From Brachynemurus nebulosus (taxonomy: Eukaryota; Arthropoda; Insecta; Neuroptera; Myrmeleontidae), in NCBI GenBank assembly GCA_035578155.1, contig JAPWDM010000001.1:85206150-85270149 (forward strand): a stretch of DNA of 64,000 nucleotides. Direction: 5' to 3'. Below are positions 1 through 42,572 of this stretch, piece by piece (the stretch's first letter is position 1; every line of letters begins with the position of its first letter). The notes under the pieces were generated by a model. That model saw nothing but the letters and a program-made list of their open reading frames with translations. It ran no database searches and was not told where the DNA came from. Position numbers and translations under genes: made by a program.

Positions 1-377
1 CCCTACGCCGCCCCGAACAAAAACAAATAATTTCGCCAAAACAAAAAGCGGCAACCTTTTTTTTGTTGGTTGTAAGTCGTTTCCTGGTTTGCTGCCCTAA
101 TTTTACAGAAATACCGCCCTTAAAATTTGCCAAGAAATTTATAAATTTCGAATTTCTTGTATTCTCTTGGGGGCTCCCTTTGGCTGGGTGCTCAGTGGCA
201 ATGCTCCGGCTGCCCCAGCCTAGTTACGGCCCTGAATTACATCTAAAATTTCCAGTACACCTCCCATTAATACATTCATTGTTAAAATAATTTTTTTCTG
301 TTTACGTATTAATTTAAAAATAAGAAGGTTATGAAAATTCTAACAACAATTTATGTTCACTATCTTTATCAAATGTA

Positions 378-381
<4 letters not shown>

Positions 382-472
<91 letters not shown>

Positions 473-493
473 TATATGTGTGTAGTTATGTAA

Positions 494-581
<88 letters not shown>
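382..581. repeat. (TA)n microsatellite, two blocks
   Basis: Blocks at 382-478 and 498-581, split by about 20 other bases. Frames of Tyr-Ile repeats here are not genes. Confidence 0.98.
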
Positions 582-584
<3 letters not shown>

Positions 585-589
585 GACTA

Positions 590-1500
590 GCTGTGGCCCG
601 TAGTTTCACCTACGTAAAATTATCTTAATTATTGGTCAAACGATCAAATCTTCATATTTCAATAGCATGGCTAAATTCCGCACCTTTGTGTACCTAGATA
701 CCCGTATCAATAGGTATTATTAGGAGTATTTCCATTTTAGGCCTTGCTTGGGGCACCAAGACAGCAGGGGACAATTTTAATATCACAATTAATTTGGGGC
801 TTATTTGATGGCCTTGACGAACAATTCTGACCCCCAGGTTCATTCAAATTTGATATTCTAAAATTCTGAGCATAATTCTCGCCTAATAACCCTAAATTAA
901 CCATATTAATATTTCCATAGCATATTTAATTTTCATAAAATATTATCAAAATCCAACCGTTTAATCTTAATCCTATTAGATAGTGCTGGGGGTTAATTTT
1001 GAAGTCACTTTACATTTAAATTAAATATTCTAAATTTCTTTATAAAATCAGTTTCTTCTAGTGTTTCGCTCCGTTCGTCCAATGATCTTAAAATAGATAT
1101 ATATGCATATAGCTGGGACCCGCGACTTCACTCGCATAAAATTATCTGAATTATAGGTAAAATTTATACAGGTCAATTCAATCATATATTCCAAAATTCT
1201 GTGCAAAATCAATTATTTATAGCACTTAACCCTGCTCGCCCAATGACTTTAAAATGGCTATCTTCATATTTTATTAGCATGGCTAATTTCCGCACCGTAA
1301 GAACTTAGTATAGGTACCTATACCAACAGTTTTAGAATTGCTCCTATTTTAGGCCCTTCAAGGAAGTAATGTGGAATCCCTAAAAGGCGCTAACTGGGTA
1401 CTAACTCAATACACGTACAAAATTTCAGCCCTCTACATTTACTCAGAGAGTCTCTAGGCGCGTTAGAAAATAACCCTGTGGCAGCATCTGCATAACATAG
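590..1500 (+). repeat. Duplicated degenerate repeat, 'agctg...cccgcg' family
   Basis: 590-760 and 1108-1360 are diverged direct copies: AGCTG.G.CCCG...CTTCAC, GTAAAATTATCT.AATTAT, TAGCATGGCTAA(A/T)TTCCGC, CCATTTTAGGCC. A third copy starts near 53211. Such sequences are common remnants of arthropod retroelements or Helitrons; I cannot assign them. Confidence 0.6.
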
Positions 1501-1798
1501 CAAATTTCCAAATATTGGTCACTGGCGGATCTCATCTAAGACCTGTACCTATTTAAAATAGTTTAGCTTTCTAAGAGTAAAAGAATTTTTAAAATCGGCT
1601 GGGTGGTATTTTTGGGGACCCAAGAACCCGAACGGATTTTGTGCAGCATAGTTGTATCCATCTAAAATAATTTAGTTCTCTAGCAGTGAGAAATTTTTTA
1701 GAATCAGTTCGGTAGCTTATTACTGGCGTTTTCGGATCTGCAAGATCCCGGTGGACGTCATTAAAAAATCAGCTCGACCGTATATTCTAGGCGAACTT

Positions 1799-1884
<86 letters not shown>

Positions 1885-2320
1885 TGTTCAAAACCCGTTG
1901 TGCAGCATTCTACGCCGCATTTGCATCCGCAGGACAGTTGTGGATCTCAGATAACACAACATGTACCTATCTAAAATAGTTTACCTCTGTAATAGTAAAA
2001 AATTTTTAAAATCGGTCAGTTATTTTATTTTTGACACTTCTAGGTCCCACTGACACTGTCGGACCTTACATAATGTAATCTATATTTATCTAAAATAGTT
2101 AAGCTCTGTAACAGTGAAAAAATTTTCAAAATCGGTCAGTTAGTTTATTTTTGACACTTTTGGGTCCTATGGACCCTGGCGGACCTTACATAATGTAATC
2201 TATAGACTATATCTATCTAAAACAGTTTAGCTCTGTAACAGTGAAAAAATTTTCAAAATTGATCGGTTAGTTTATTTTTATTTTTTGGGTCCCATGGACC
2301 CTGGCGGACCCTAATTTTGT
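1500..2320 (+). repeat. Tandem array, ~110-bp unit (copy 1), interrupted by (TA)n
   Basis: The unit reads ATCTAAAATAGTTTAGCTCT, then GTAACAGTGAAAAAATTTTC, AAAATCGGTCAGTTAGTTTA and GGACCCTGGCGGACC; at least six degenerate units. A (TA)n tract at 1803-1885 splits it. The same units occur inverted at 18955-19730 and as a fragment at 38930-39190. Confidence 0.85.
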
Positions 2321-2530
2321 ATTGCTATATTTGAATATTTGAAATAATTCGAAATTTCGAAGTTATGATGACATAAACCAGTATAGCATTTTTACAATTT
2401 TAATGTTTCAGATTATGCAATACAGATATATCAACTTACCCCAGTAAAAGTTACATATGCGTTTCACCTTTAATGAGTTTAAACTTGGTTTTATGTACAT
2501 TGCAAAAATTTTATGCAGGTCCATAATTAC

Positions 2531-2532
<2 letters not shown>

Positions 2533-2614
<82 letters not shown>

Positions 2615-2990
2615 TCCAGTGTTACTATTGCTAGCTAGATCGAACAAAAATCGGATAATTTACAAAGTTTCATTATTTATAGCTAATTTAGACAAAGAGA
2701 TTGCTGAATAAGCAAAAAATGAAAAAGATGTACTTTAAAATAATATCATTGCAATTCCATTGTCTAAATACATTGTATTTAATTATTTAGTAGTTTTTGA
2801 TGATTAAGCTTTTGTTATTTTTGGTTACATGAAATATTAAATAATTATCTATATGAGTTCCTTATGGAATGAATTATTACTTATTGTCTACATACATTGT
2901 ACAATTCTTAATATTACAAAAATATTGATTAAATGTATAAAAATATAATATGTATTAATTAAGTATTGGGGCGGATGTGATGGTTACATA

Positions 2991-3062
<72 letters not shown>
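2533..3062. repeat. Two (TA)n microsatellites with unique DNA between
   Basis: (TA)n at 2533-2610 and 2996-3062. The ~385 bp between are AT-rich with no recognisable feature. Confidence 0.95.
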
Positions 3063-3065
<3 letters not shown>

Positions 3066-3200
3066 TTTAGTGAATATCATTTTCGTATTCTAGGGACCTC
3101 AAAACATATAAAACATACTTCTGTTATGGTCTCCGCCGAAGGTTGCGTCATGACACCTGCTGTAATAGCTGAATTTCGAGTTTTCGAAATTCGCTAAAAG
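3063..3200 (+). repeat. (TA)n-abutting repeat family, copy 1
   Basis: It starts right after a (TA)n tract: TTTAGTGAATATCATTTTCG, then TTCTAGGGACCTCAAAACA and TAGCTGAATTTC. Two more copies also abut TA runs: 17730-17816 (inverted) and 41458-41590. Confidence 0.85.
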
Positions 3201-3229
3201 GCAAAAGAATCAAGGAAATATTGGCATAA

Positions 3230-3760
3230 AAATCGTAGGGGTAAGGGTTTAAAGTTGAAACCTCCAAAAAGTAGTGGCTGGCTATTAACATAACCTATAC
3301 ACCAAATTTCACCCCTCTAGGTTTACTTGGGGAGATTTTGACCCTAACGAAACTGTTAAAAGACAAGAAAAACCATGTAAATTAAAAATCACAAAGTGAT
3401 TGAAAAAATTATCCAGATCGGCCGGGAAAAAAAAAAACAAAAAAAAACAACATGTTCTTTTTGGTATAAAAATGGTGGGGGTAAGGGTTAAAAGTTGAGA
3501 CACCCAAAAGGCACCCCCTTGATACTAACTCAATCCGAATACAAAATTTCAGTTCTCTAGGTTTATTTGGGTGACCTGTGCGAGTGGTACAAACTTTGAA
3601 AACCTCGAAAAAGCATGAAATTGTACCTTAAAAATGGTGGGGGTGGGGGTAAGATATTAAAACCTCCAAAAAGCACAACCTAGGTGCGAACTTTATCAAC
3701 ACACCAAATTTCAACCCTCTACGTTAATTTTGGGGGACTGTGGGAGCGTAAGATCCAGTC
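3230..3760 (+). repeat. Three diverged ~200-bp direct units
   Basis: Units at about 3232, 3470 and 3640 share GTGGGGGTAAGGGTTAAAAG, CTCCAAAAAG(C/T), ACCAAATTTCA.CCCTCTA and GTTTACTTGGGGGA. The SINE fragment at 3376-3428 lies between the first two units. Confidence 0.75.
3376..3428 (-). mobile_element. Fragment of the same SINE family, head lost
   Basis: These 53 bases match the SINE body at 36657-36712 almost base for base (GTAAATTAAAAATCACA and then ATTGAAAAAATTATCC). Similarity ends at CGGCCGGGA, where the tRNA head should start and an A-rich stretch begins instead. Confidence 0.8.
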
Positions 3761-4019
3761 AAAATTCTTTTTTCCCCCTCTACTCCCTCCAAATCATCCT
3801 AGGAAGCTGAATTTGGATATGTTGTAGATAACCAACCAAAACATTATTTCCAACCGGTTTGGAAAAGTTTTATTGTTTTGTTGCCCCAACCACCCCTAAA
3901 GGTTGGGGTTTTTGGGGCGGATTCAAAATTTGCCCAAAATTTGACCCCACTTTGATAGTATGAGGTGCATCGGAAATGAGCCCCACTTACCAAATTTCAG
4001 CTCTTAACTTCCATGACAT

Positions 4020-4150
4020 TTTTTTTCTACAGAATCGTGTTCTACGAGTCCGAAAACGGATAGCGCCCCTACTCCCGCCTCTCGCCGTTTTTATCGTCTA
4101 GACTGTATAAGTCTAATTTTTTCAAGGAAAAATTCGACTAAAAAACAGCA
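4020..4150. repeat. Dispersed repeat, inverted copy at 41330-41450
   Basis: Shared words, allowing one or two differences: AGACTGTATAAGTCTAATTT, CTCGCCGTTTTTATCGT, AGAATCGTGTTCTACG. The TAAGTCTAATTTTTTC... segment and a nearby GAAAAATTCGACTA form a short hairpin. Confidence 0.75.
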
Positions 4151-7100
4151 GAACATGGTTCTACGTATATTTAACAAATCTTTTATAGAGTAAAATTTAG
4201 AAAAAAAGTCTACTTTTGAAGTATTTTCCAAAAGTAATAGTTTCTCGAGATGTTTTCTCAATAAACGGTTTCTTGTGACTGTCGCCCAAGCTTTTGAAAA
4301 AACCTCTCGCAAGGTAGAGCTACCAATAATAATATGTAAATATATTTGCGCCTGCTTATACAACATTGGAAATACTGGTTCTAACTCTTCTCATTCTTTT
4401 AATAGGTTGGATTTTAATGCAGAAAGTAAATTAGCCAAATAAGTAAATTAGCCAAATATCTTGATACCTTATCTGCTTTTGAATTAGCACGTCGTTGCTT
4501 ATGGCTAATTGTAAGCTGTTTACGGTGTAGTCGAATATCGATAAATATCGATAAAATATCGATACCAAAAGTAAGTATCTGGTATCGAAAGAAAAGTACT
4601 TGTATCGTTTCATCCCTAAACATGGCATGATTAGTGCGCGTATGTAAAAGTAACGGTCTTACATTAACGGAAGTTTAATTTAACGGGAGTTAATAAGACC
4701 GTTAATGATTCTTGAAATTAACTTAAAAGATAATTCGTTAAACAATATGTTAACCATTAATTAACGATTAACGGATTAACATTTTCTTGCCCAGGTTTGT
4801 AATAATTTCTTGTTTCTGTCAAGTACGGAAACATAGGTTCGAAGCTATGCTACAAACTGAGAGGGTGTAACAAACGGCATCCCTAAATTATCAAAGTTCT
4901 GAAATTTTGATTACGAAATCATGAATGTCATAATATAGTTTTTAAACATAAAAAATAAAACATTGTTCAATATTCTTTCTTTCAAAATATAAATTAAATT
5001 ACATTAGGAATAATTATAATAATAATAATAAAAGCAATTTAATATTATTTTAATAAATTATATTTAAATTTTTTGAATAAATCGATTTGTACAATTTTTA
5101 AGTTTATTTCAAATATTTTTAACACTTTTCATTAGTAAAATATAATAAAACATACGTGTATAAAATTCATAATTTTAGTTAATAAAAATACATAAATCCT
5201 TTAAATAAAATGCAACATATTTGAAATTTTTTCAGGTTGCAGGCAACATATCACAATTAGAACAATAAAATTATTAATACAAATGTATTATATACATACT
5301 TTAAAAGGACGTACAAGATAATATAATCACAACAAATTTAATGAACGGTACTGACCATCAAGTAACTAAAATTGTTAATTATTCACATATTAAGACAATA
5401 AAAAAAAACTACGCATTAAAAAACTTTGTTGTTAAAAGTGCATACTATACACACATAAAAAATACTGTTACGTACACGTAATTAAAAAAATTACGTCGAA
5501 TTTAATATTTATTAGTACGTCCGACTGTTTTTACGCTATTTTAAGAACAAATTTTCTACTTAATTCATACGCATATTTATTATTAGACTTTGTACTTTTA
5601 AATAATCGTTGTATATTTTTAAAAAATCCAATTTTTTTTTATTTTAAAACGTCCAACTTTTTTTTTATCCAGTACGTCAAAAAAGCCAATTACAACAAAA
5701 GTAAAAAAATGAATTGTCTCCTTTGGTGAGCTATCGGCCACCCGATTTTAATAATTATATCATTCGTCGTATCAACTCGAAAAATTTATTTATCTATAAT
5801 ACTGATGATGAAAAGTTTCTTATTTACGCCTCTAATAGTAAAATTAGAAGCTGTCATTTACATATGCATATATATTACAAGTCTATAAATGACGATAGAA
5901 TGTACGAAGTTTTTCCAACTAACAAGAATACGACAACCTGCAAACTATCATAGGAAACAATCAAAATAAATAAATTAAAAAATCAGCTTAAGGTTATTAT
6001 GGCATGAGGTTTAGTTTTTTTAAATGTGGTGATACTGAGTCCTATATTAAAGCATTGCTTTTTGAAAGTATTGCCAACTGCATCCAACGAAATTTCAAAG
6101 CGAAAATTTATTAATTTTTAATATATGGAGATATAATTTTAACATTAAAGTATTTTAAAATGTCATTAAATATTTTTATAAACATTTTAGTTGAAAGCAA
6201 TTTTTTCTTTACGCAATTATTTAAATATTATATCTTTGTATAAAATGTTGCAACATTGAAGTAAAACAATGGCCAGTAAGTGCTGCCATCTATTAACACT
6301 GTTCTTTAATTTTCTAACTCAACCACTATTTCGTCGGTAACATTGAAACGCATAGGGGATTTTAGATTGTTTTTAACCTTTTCAATAAATATAAATACAT
6401 TAGAACATCAGAATGTATGTAAAATACTATTGTATTTAAGTTTATTTAAGTGTTTTATGTCCATGTGATAATAAAATATTTATGAAAAGTTATGAAAATA
6501 AGTTTATATTTCTCTAGCAAAAAAGTGAATAATTTTTAGTTTGTTTTCTGGTGTCTGTGATTTTTAAAAACGTATGTAAGTGTTATACAAAAATTTCATT
6601 AAGTATTAGGTATTTTTATTTACTGTAATGAATTTATATACCTGCTTTATTGTTAATAAATTTTGAAAAAAACAATTGAACTTTTATAGAAAAAAGGTGT
6701 GATGATTTCAGTTCATTCAATTATAATTTAAACTGAGGAAAATAAATAAAACTTATTTCAAATACGTATTGTTTTTTGTTATTAGCACCAGTTATTAATG
6801 CGCACTGTTTTATACTTTCAAAAAAGTTATATTTTTATTTTCAGAAGTTTTATAAACAAATAAAATGAGGTTAAGTAGATTTAACGAGACCTGTAACCCC
6901 TCTCACATTATTTTGATTTCAAATATATAACAGTGTTGCCAATGTTATCACTACTTTAGACGTTTTCGATACTTTAGATCAAAAAATCTAAAGTTCAGTT
7001 GACTGAATCGCAACTGAATTTTGAGTATCGATTCTTTATTGGTTAAACTATATCAAATCAGTTTTTATTTAATTCTCTTTATTAGAACTATTTTTTTTTT

Positions 7101-7296
7101 TTTTAAATTCGAAACAAAAAAATTCACATGTCTCCATAAGCACCCATGTATTTTTACTCAACTTTGGTAATTTTTTTCTCGACTCTCAGCGACCAAATTT
7201 TTTTGTTCTTTCATAGGATGATAAAATACCTTTTTGAGAATCTGTATGCAAATTTTTATTATTTTTTCTCTAGTCAGCCCTCATGCCACAACAACC
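4151..7296. other. AT-rich DNA without recognisable gene
   Basis: It contains ATCGATA-type clusters at 4530-4565 and inverted TTAACGG words at 4660-4790. A 79-codon frame at 5714-5953 has balanced composition but no recognised motif and no clear start. I see nothing else. Confidence 0.5.
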
Positions 7297-7433
7297 GTAA
7301 CCTAACATGTTTCAACCAATGTATTGATCATCTTCAGAGATGAAAATCAGACAAAGAACAAAGTGATTGTTATTGGACTGATTTTCACCTCTTAAGATGA
7401 CTAATGCATTAGTCGAAACATGATAGGTTAAGC
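7297..7433. repeat. 137-bp palindrome
   Basis: Arms of about 58 bp with AACCTA(A/T)CATGTTTC and CATCTTCAGAGATGAAAATC-like inverses around a ~20-bp loop. Confidence 0.8.
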
Positions 7434-9226
7434 TAATTTTTTAATTTAATTGTATTTATTTTGATTGTTACCTACGATAGTTCGTAGGTTATCGTATTCG
7501 TATTTAATTTAATGGTAGAATATTCATGGGCTAATATAATAGCGTGAACATGCCATACTTAAGTTTTTGAGCATCTAATACTGAAGCTTTCCAGCGGTGG
7601 AGAGAGGATCACTAACACTCATCATTTTTAAACAAATATGGTGATTAAACTTTGGACATTTAAAGAAAAAGTGTCGTTTGGGTCATTTCCATTTACGTTA
7701 ATAGAGGCCCTAACAGCATAATAAACCTTGTTGAATTAACGTTCGTTTAAGAAAGAATTCTTATTTTTCGACCAAAAAGAGCGCAATTTAAAAAAAAAAA
7801 ATTCAGTGATTTTATTAACTAGGAGTACAATTTTCTTCTTGTATTAAGCAAACATTCAAGATTACAAAAAAAAAAATTTCTTTTCCCTCATATCATTTTT
7901 ATTATAAAGGGCGTCGAAGTGGAGGCCGCAAAAAAGAGGCATCGAACGGTAACACCGATAACTCCGGTTCAGGACATTTGAAACAAAGAAATCAAACGGC
8001 ATGTTATTAGGAATTGTGTTCTCCAGTGTGCAAACTGGATAAAGTCAAAATTCAAAAAATTATAAGTAAAAAATTACGTTTTGGGGCATAAAAATGTACC
8101 TATAAGGGGCGATAAATATTGAACAAGTCAGTCAGTGGACAGTTGGCAGTGGTGTTGACTGAACAAAAGAAAACAGAGTAAACACGGCAGCCATATTACA
8201 TATCAGTATCTCATCGTACTCGTTACTTGTATATCATTGTGTTGTTATAGTTGATTTAAATAAAATATTTAATTGACTAAACAGTTTCTTTATCATCTAG
8301 AACCTATACTCGGCCTAGAATATAACAAATATGAAAACGAAAAATCAATTTTTAGAAAACAAAAAAATAAGTGCCTCCCTTAAAAAAAAAGCGATGTTTA
8401 CAATTTGACATATACAACATACCCTTAGCTTCAACGACATATCTGTCTACTGCAAGTTCCTATGTAATATATTAATTTGTATTTAGTAGTCCGTAGAAAT
8501 ATCATGAATGTTTGAATTTTTTACCACTATAATATGTAAACAAGCTTCTAATTCTATCGCCAGAGGCATATATAATCTTTTTGTTGTCAGAATTATAGAT
8601 CTAAAGCCAGCATAGAATTTTATATCAATTAAAATTTTGCATAAAGACAAACCACTAAAGACTGGCCAACTAAATTTATTTCTGTATTTATTAAAACTGA
8701 GTTGGACTGTTGTCGGCGGTGCACGTCGACTTTTTAATCGGATCATTATATTAATTTCTATGTATGTTATCTGAATACTGATAAATTATTCTTATAATTT
8801 ACGATGGATTCATATAATATTATCTGAATGGCTAAACAGCTGTTAGTGTGCGGGTACTCTAAGGTTGTTTAGTCAGCAAAATATTATGTTTCAAACATAT
8901 TCAAAATATGTATTCATATAAAATTTCAAATACAAAACGCTTGGAATAAAATGCATGTTGTCTGCCAGTGGACCAATTTTAGAGCTTATTAATAAATTTT
9001 TGAAAAAGTAGAAAATATTTTTATAAGGCACAAATACTGCACGAATTTATTTACATACGCATCTAAGGCCACTGTAAAAAAAATAAATATATCTGACACT
9101 AACTTTTGTGTATGTTAAACTAATAAAATAACCGTAGTTTAAATAAATATATTTTTAAAATTTAATGTATCAAAATATTAAAAAGGCACTGTATTTCTAT
9201 TTGTTATCAGCACTTTACAATAGTAA
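7434..9226. other. Gene-free stretch 3' of the myosin gene
   Basis: AT-rich. 8120-8330 looks like an LTR 3' end (AATAAAAT-type signal, then CGGCCTAGAATATAACA) but no partner LTR or primer site was found. An 87-codon minus frame at 8483-8746 matches nothing I know. Confidence 0.4.
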
Positions 9227-9914
9227 ATATGTGGAGTGAATATTCAAAAAGTGTTTTGTTACAAAAATTCAAAATTAAGCTACGCACATCATCTGATTCT
9301 TCTCACTATTTTCTATCAGATATGACAATTCAAATTCCGTAAAAAAAATGTTAACCCCATTAAAATTAAGTAAGAAAATGATGAATTTATTCAAACCGCG
9401 CTGTTTTCATAATTACGTTTAATTCAAACAATGTTTTGTCTAACGACTATTGGGAATCAGTCAGTAACATGTTCTGGTTGATTCTCTGGGTCACATGACC
9501 AGTACACGTGACTGCACGAATTGCACGATTATGTACATAGAAATGACGTGTTACGTAGTTAAAAGTGTTGTTGTAAATGAAAATAATCTATATGTTTGAT
9601 ATTTTATTAATAAGATTTAGATACTAACGTTAGTTAGTGATGGAAGATTTTTCAATTCGTTTAATTAGAAACATTATTTGTTCAAGGTATGTTTTATCCA
9701 CGACAAAATGTATTTTGTCCAATCCGTATGTTCAAATAGTGTTTTGTCCATATTTTCAAGTATCAATTTTTATTGTACTTTAAATAATGTAATCTATAAA
9801 AATAACACAACCTGAAAAATATGAACCCTTAAATAATACTTGCGTAGTTTTTGGTGATTTTCCAACATATTGATAACTGCGACAAAACACGTTTTGAATA
9901 TTCACTCCACATAT
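9227..9914. mobile_element. 688-bp TIR element
   Basis: The termini ATATGTGGAGTGAATATTCA (9227) and its inverse ending at 9914 are flanked by GTAA on both sides, a possible 4-bp duplication. Related TGTTTTGTC words recur inside (9430, 9690-9750, 9890). It lies 3' of the myosin gene. Confidence 0.8.
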
Positions 9915-10634
9915 GTAAAAAATAATTGGACATATTATGATCTATAATCTTTACCGTGGTGCTAGTCTATGATGGCACCACATTAGTAGTGTTATATAAA
10001 AAAAAATTATTGTATAAACGTTACAATAAAGTGAAAACAACGACAACTGAAAATGATTCATTCACATAAATTTATGTTTCAGACAAGCTCGTAATATAGC
10101 TATCTCTCACAAGATTTACTATCAAATATATTGAAAAAGGATGATAGAAATTATAATAACTTTTATATGTGACAAAATTTTATTTCTGAAATGAGTCATT
10201 TTCAGTTCTTATAAATAACATTATAATTCAGTTGCATATAAAACAGCCGAGTTAACATTGCTGCAATGATTTTTGTGCTTTACTTTTGTACATTTTCATA
10301 GCACTATGAACAACTTTACGAAAGGTTTCTGTGATAAATAATATAAGTATAAAAATATTGGCAGTTAAGAAAAAAAAATTTATGTAAAATGTTCAATAGG
10401 TATTGCAATCAGAATCAGATTTTTTTCTAATTTTAACATATTTACTAAAAGCAAACAAGAATAAAAATTATAATACATTATTTGTGACCTTCCCAACTTA
10501 CTTGATGAAAAATAACATTATTAATCCTTTATACTAACAAGTCATTAACCTTAAAATGTAACATTACTATTTCTGTAATGGCGCCAATGAAAACTATAAT
10601 TCTAGGATCGGCGTCTTAAGCACATAAGTTGTAA

Positions 10635-11560
10635 TTGTTAAAGGAGGGACATCGATAAGCTAAGAAAATTGAACCCAATATGACAAAAAATTTAACTATA
10701 TTTCTTTTTATATTTCTCATTATTTTAATAAAATATAGGACACTAACTTAAAGCTACAACAACAATTTAAAAGTGACCATGTTTTCTTCACAAGAAAAAT
10801 GAACACACAAGAAAAGCAAACTGTGCTTAAGATGACTTTTTTTGGAAAACTGTCCCCTTTTTTTTACTATATCGAGTTTTTTTGTGGCATGAGCGCATTT
10901 TTTTAGGATTTTGATTTTTGTATTTTTATATTTGTTGACGTCTAAAGAACAGCATGTAAAAAAAACTACCATGCTAAAAAAATACGCTCATGTCTAAAAA
11001 AACATGACAATATAAAAAAGGTACATTTTTCCATAAAAGTCACTTTGACCAGTTTGTCGATTTTTTTTGTAAAGAAAACGTAGTCACTTTTACTTTTAAC
11101 CCTTTTAAACAAACCATATGGAAAAACTTTTTTGTCTTAAAATGTCGGACTTTTTACTACCAGTGATAAGTACAATAGATAAGGTTATAAAAAAGGAAAG
11201 GAAATCACTAATCAGAGATGCTAACATCAAAAAATGATACCCTAGAAATTTGTAAAATATAAATTATACTACACTATGTTGATAAAATTTAACATTATTT
11301 AGAATTATACCGTATTTCGGAAAATCTGTCACAGATGGCGGCACCTGTACCAGTGAATATGTACATATCACAGCATTTTGAGCCGCCATATTGCAGGACG
11401 AGTTAACTCGTCTTAATCACTTAAAGAATTAAATTGTTGTAGCGTTAAGTTAGTGTACTGTATTTTACTAAAATAATGAGAAATATAAAAAAAAATATAG
11501 TTAAATTTTTTGTCACATGATAAGTATTTTCTTAGCTTATTGATACCCCTCCTTTACAGA
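10635..11560. mobile_element. TIR element with ~140-bp arms enclosing another repeat
   Basis: Arms 10635-10776 and 11417-11560 are inverted copies with GGAGGG(A/G)(C/T)ATC at the ends and AAAAAATTTAACTATATTTC inside. The interior includes the dispersed repeat at 11085-11427, which occurs again without these arms at 32236-32578. Confidence 0.8.
11085..11427. repeat. ~340-bp dispersed repeat, copy 1
   Basis: This segment is repeated in inverse orientation at 32236-32578 with high similarity through AAACAAACCATATGGAAAAA, CAGTGATAAGTACAATAGAT and GTACCAGTGAATATGTACAT. One end is a perfect 16-bp palindrome GACGAGTTAACTCGTC (11397-11412). Confidence 0.9.
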
Positions 11561-12582
11561 AAGCACTAAAAACTTCATTTTCTATTTACACTAGTACATG
11601 TTAAATTAGATGACATTTAGCAAAATAAAAAAGATGCCTATATAAAGTGCCCAATGTGTTTTATATATTATGTTCTTTAAGTTTGGCTGTGAGCTGATGG
11701 AAACTCATAACTAAAAAGTAGAATTTTTCGATTTATGTGCTTAGGTCCACCGACCCTAGATTTACATATCTATGTAAATTTTAACAAATATTCTAGAATA
11801 GAGGAAAATACTAAAAACGTACGTAATCAAATGCAAAGGGCTGAAACAATAAATAGCTTAGATTTATTTACTAAATCATAAAAGAGTAAATATGTTTAAA
11901 TAAACATTAAGCTTTGTAAGAAACTAGAAACAAGAAAAAATAAATAATAATAATAATAATAAAGAAATAGTTATTAGTTACAAATATCACTTGTTTTATA
12001 ATATTTATTTTATTATTAGTTAAGTACGATATTTTATTAAATTATTCATACGAGTCCGTTTATAATGACCTTTAAGGGGGCTGAAATGCATGTGAAAAGT
12101 AACGAAAGTTAAACGAGTCCAACTACATATGTCGTAATAAAATGGTGGTCATTATAAGCAAATTCTAAATTTATAATTCTAAATTTATAGAGTTCTAAAT
12201 AAAACCACGATTTCATATGTTACAAGGGTTTCAAGTAAATCATCACTGGATAATCTCTCGATTCTGGCCCTCCGCACCCTGACCCCAACACTTGTGTGAC
12301 AGAATCAAGAGTCATTTGTATGAACTGAGTTATCGCGAGAGATTGAAAATACATTGGTTCAACTGGATTATCTTTTTTTTTTGACGCAAAACAGTATATA
12401 TAAATGAAAATATTTCTAAAACAGATAAATCGAATAAATGCAAAATTCATCTAAAACACGTTTTCAGTCGTTAATCCAATAAGCATGTTTACACTTTTAT
12501 AATATCGAAAAAAATAATCAAAACGATTACGGAAAATCATACTTGACATTAATTATTTAGTTAAATTTACCAAAAGTTGATG

Positions 12583-41982
<29,400 letters not shown>

Positions 41983-42572
41983 CTGTAAAACAAAATTTGA
42001 GAGACATTATCATTACGAATTGTAATCGGTAAATTACAAAAAATTCCCTAGAACTTTTACCGGTAATTTAATAAGATATTTAGAAATCTTTGTAAGTTCA
42101 TTTTATTTCAAAAGAATGATTCAGGTATTGAACGTAAATGGGCACAATTAGATTACCCCTTATTGTTTACCCATAATAGTGTCTTGCTTGTACAGCGCGT
42201 CCCGTTTCAGCGAACGCAAAAATCGTGTTGTTACAGCGAACAACCCAAGCCATAAAAGCATACACAATAAAAGTAAACCGGTCAGGTGTTTATAGATGCC
42301 TGTGTCATCCACTCCTCCATTAAGACCACGCATTGTGCACTCACGATACCAAGTCTGGTATCAAGTTCGCTGTTTGAAAGAAGTTCAAAATGAATGTACA
42401 AATATAGATTGATAATACAAATGTCGTCCCAAGAATGATTTTGTCATTCTGTGATTTTCAATTTACTGACAAAATTTTAACTTTGAATAGAAATTCTAGT
42501 TAATTAGTTTACTAACTGAATAACTAATAATTTACTTATATTTAATAGCTTTATACGGACTGTATAAATCTT

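Noticed and set aside
331..609. Long Tyr-Ile open frames in (TA)n tracts (also near 1751, 2457, 17869 and 21121)
   Set aside because: They are translations of dinucleotide repeats with no gene context.
8120..8335. Solo LTR
   Set aside because: It has an LTR-like 3' end but no matching start, no target duplication and no partner LTR was found.
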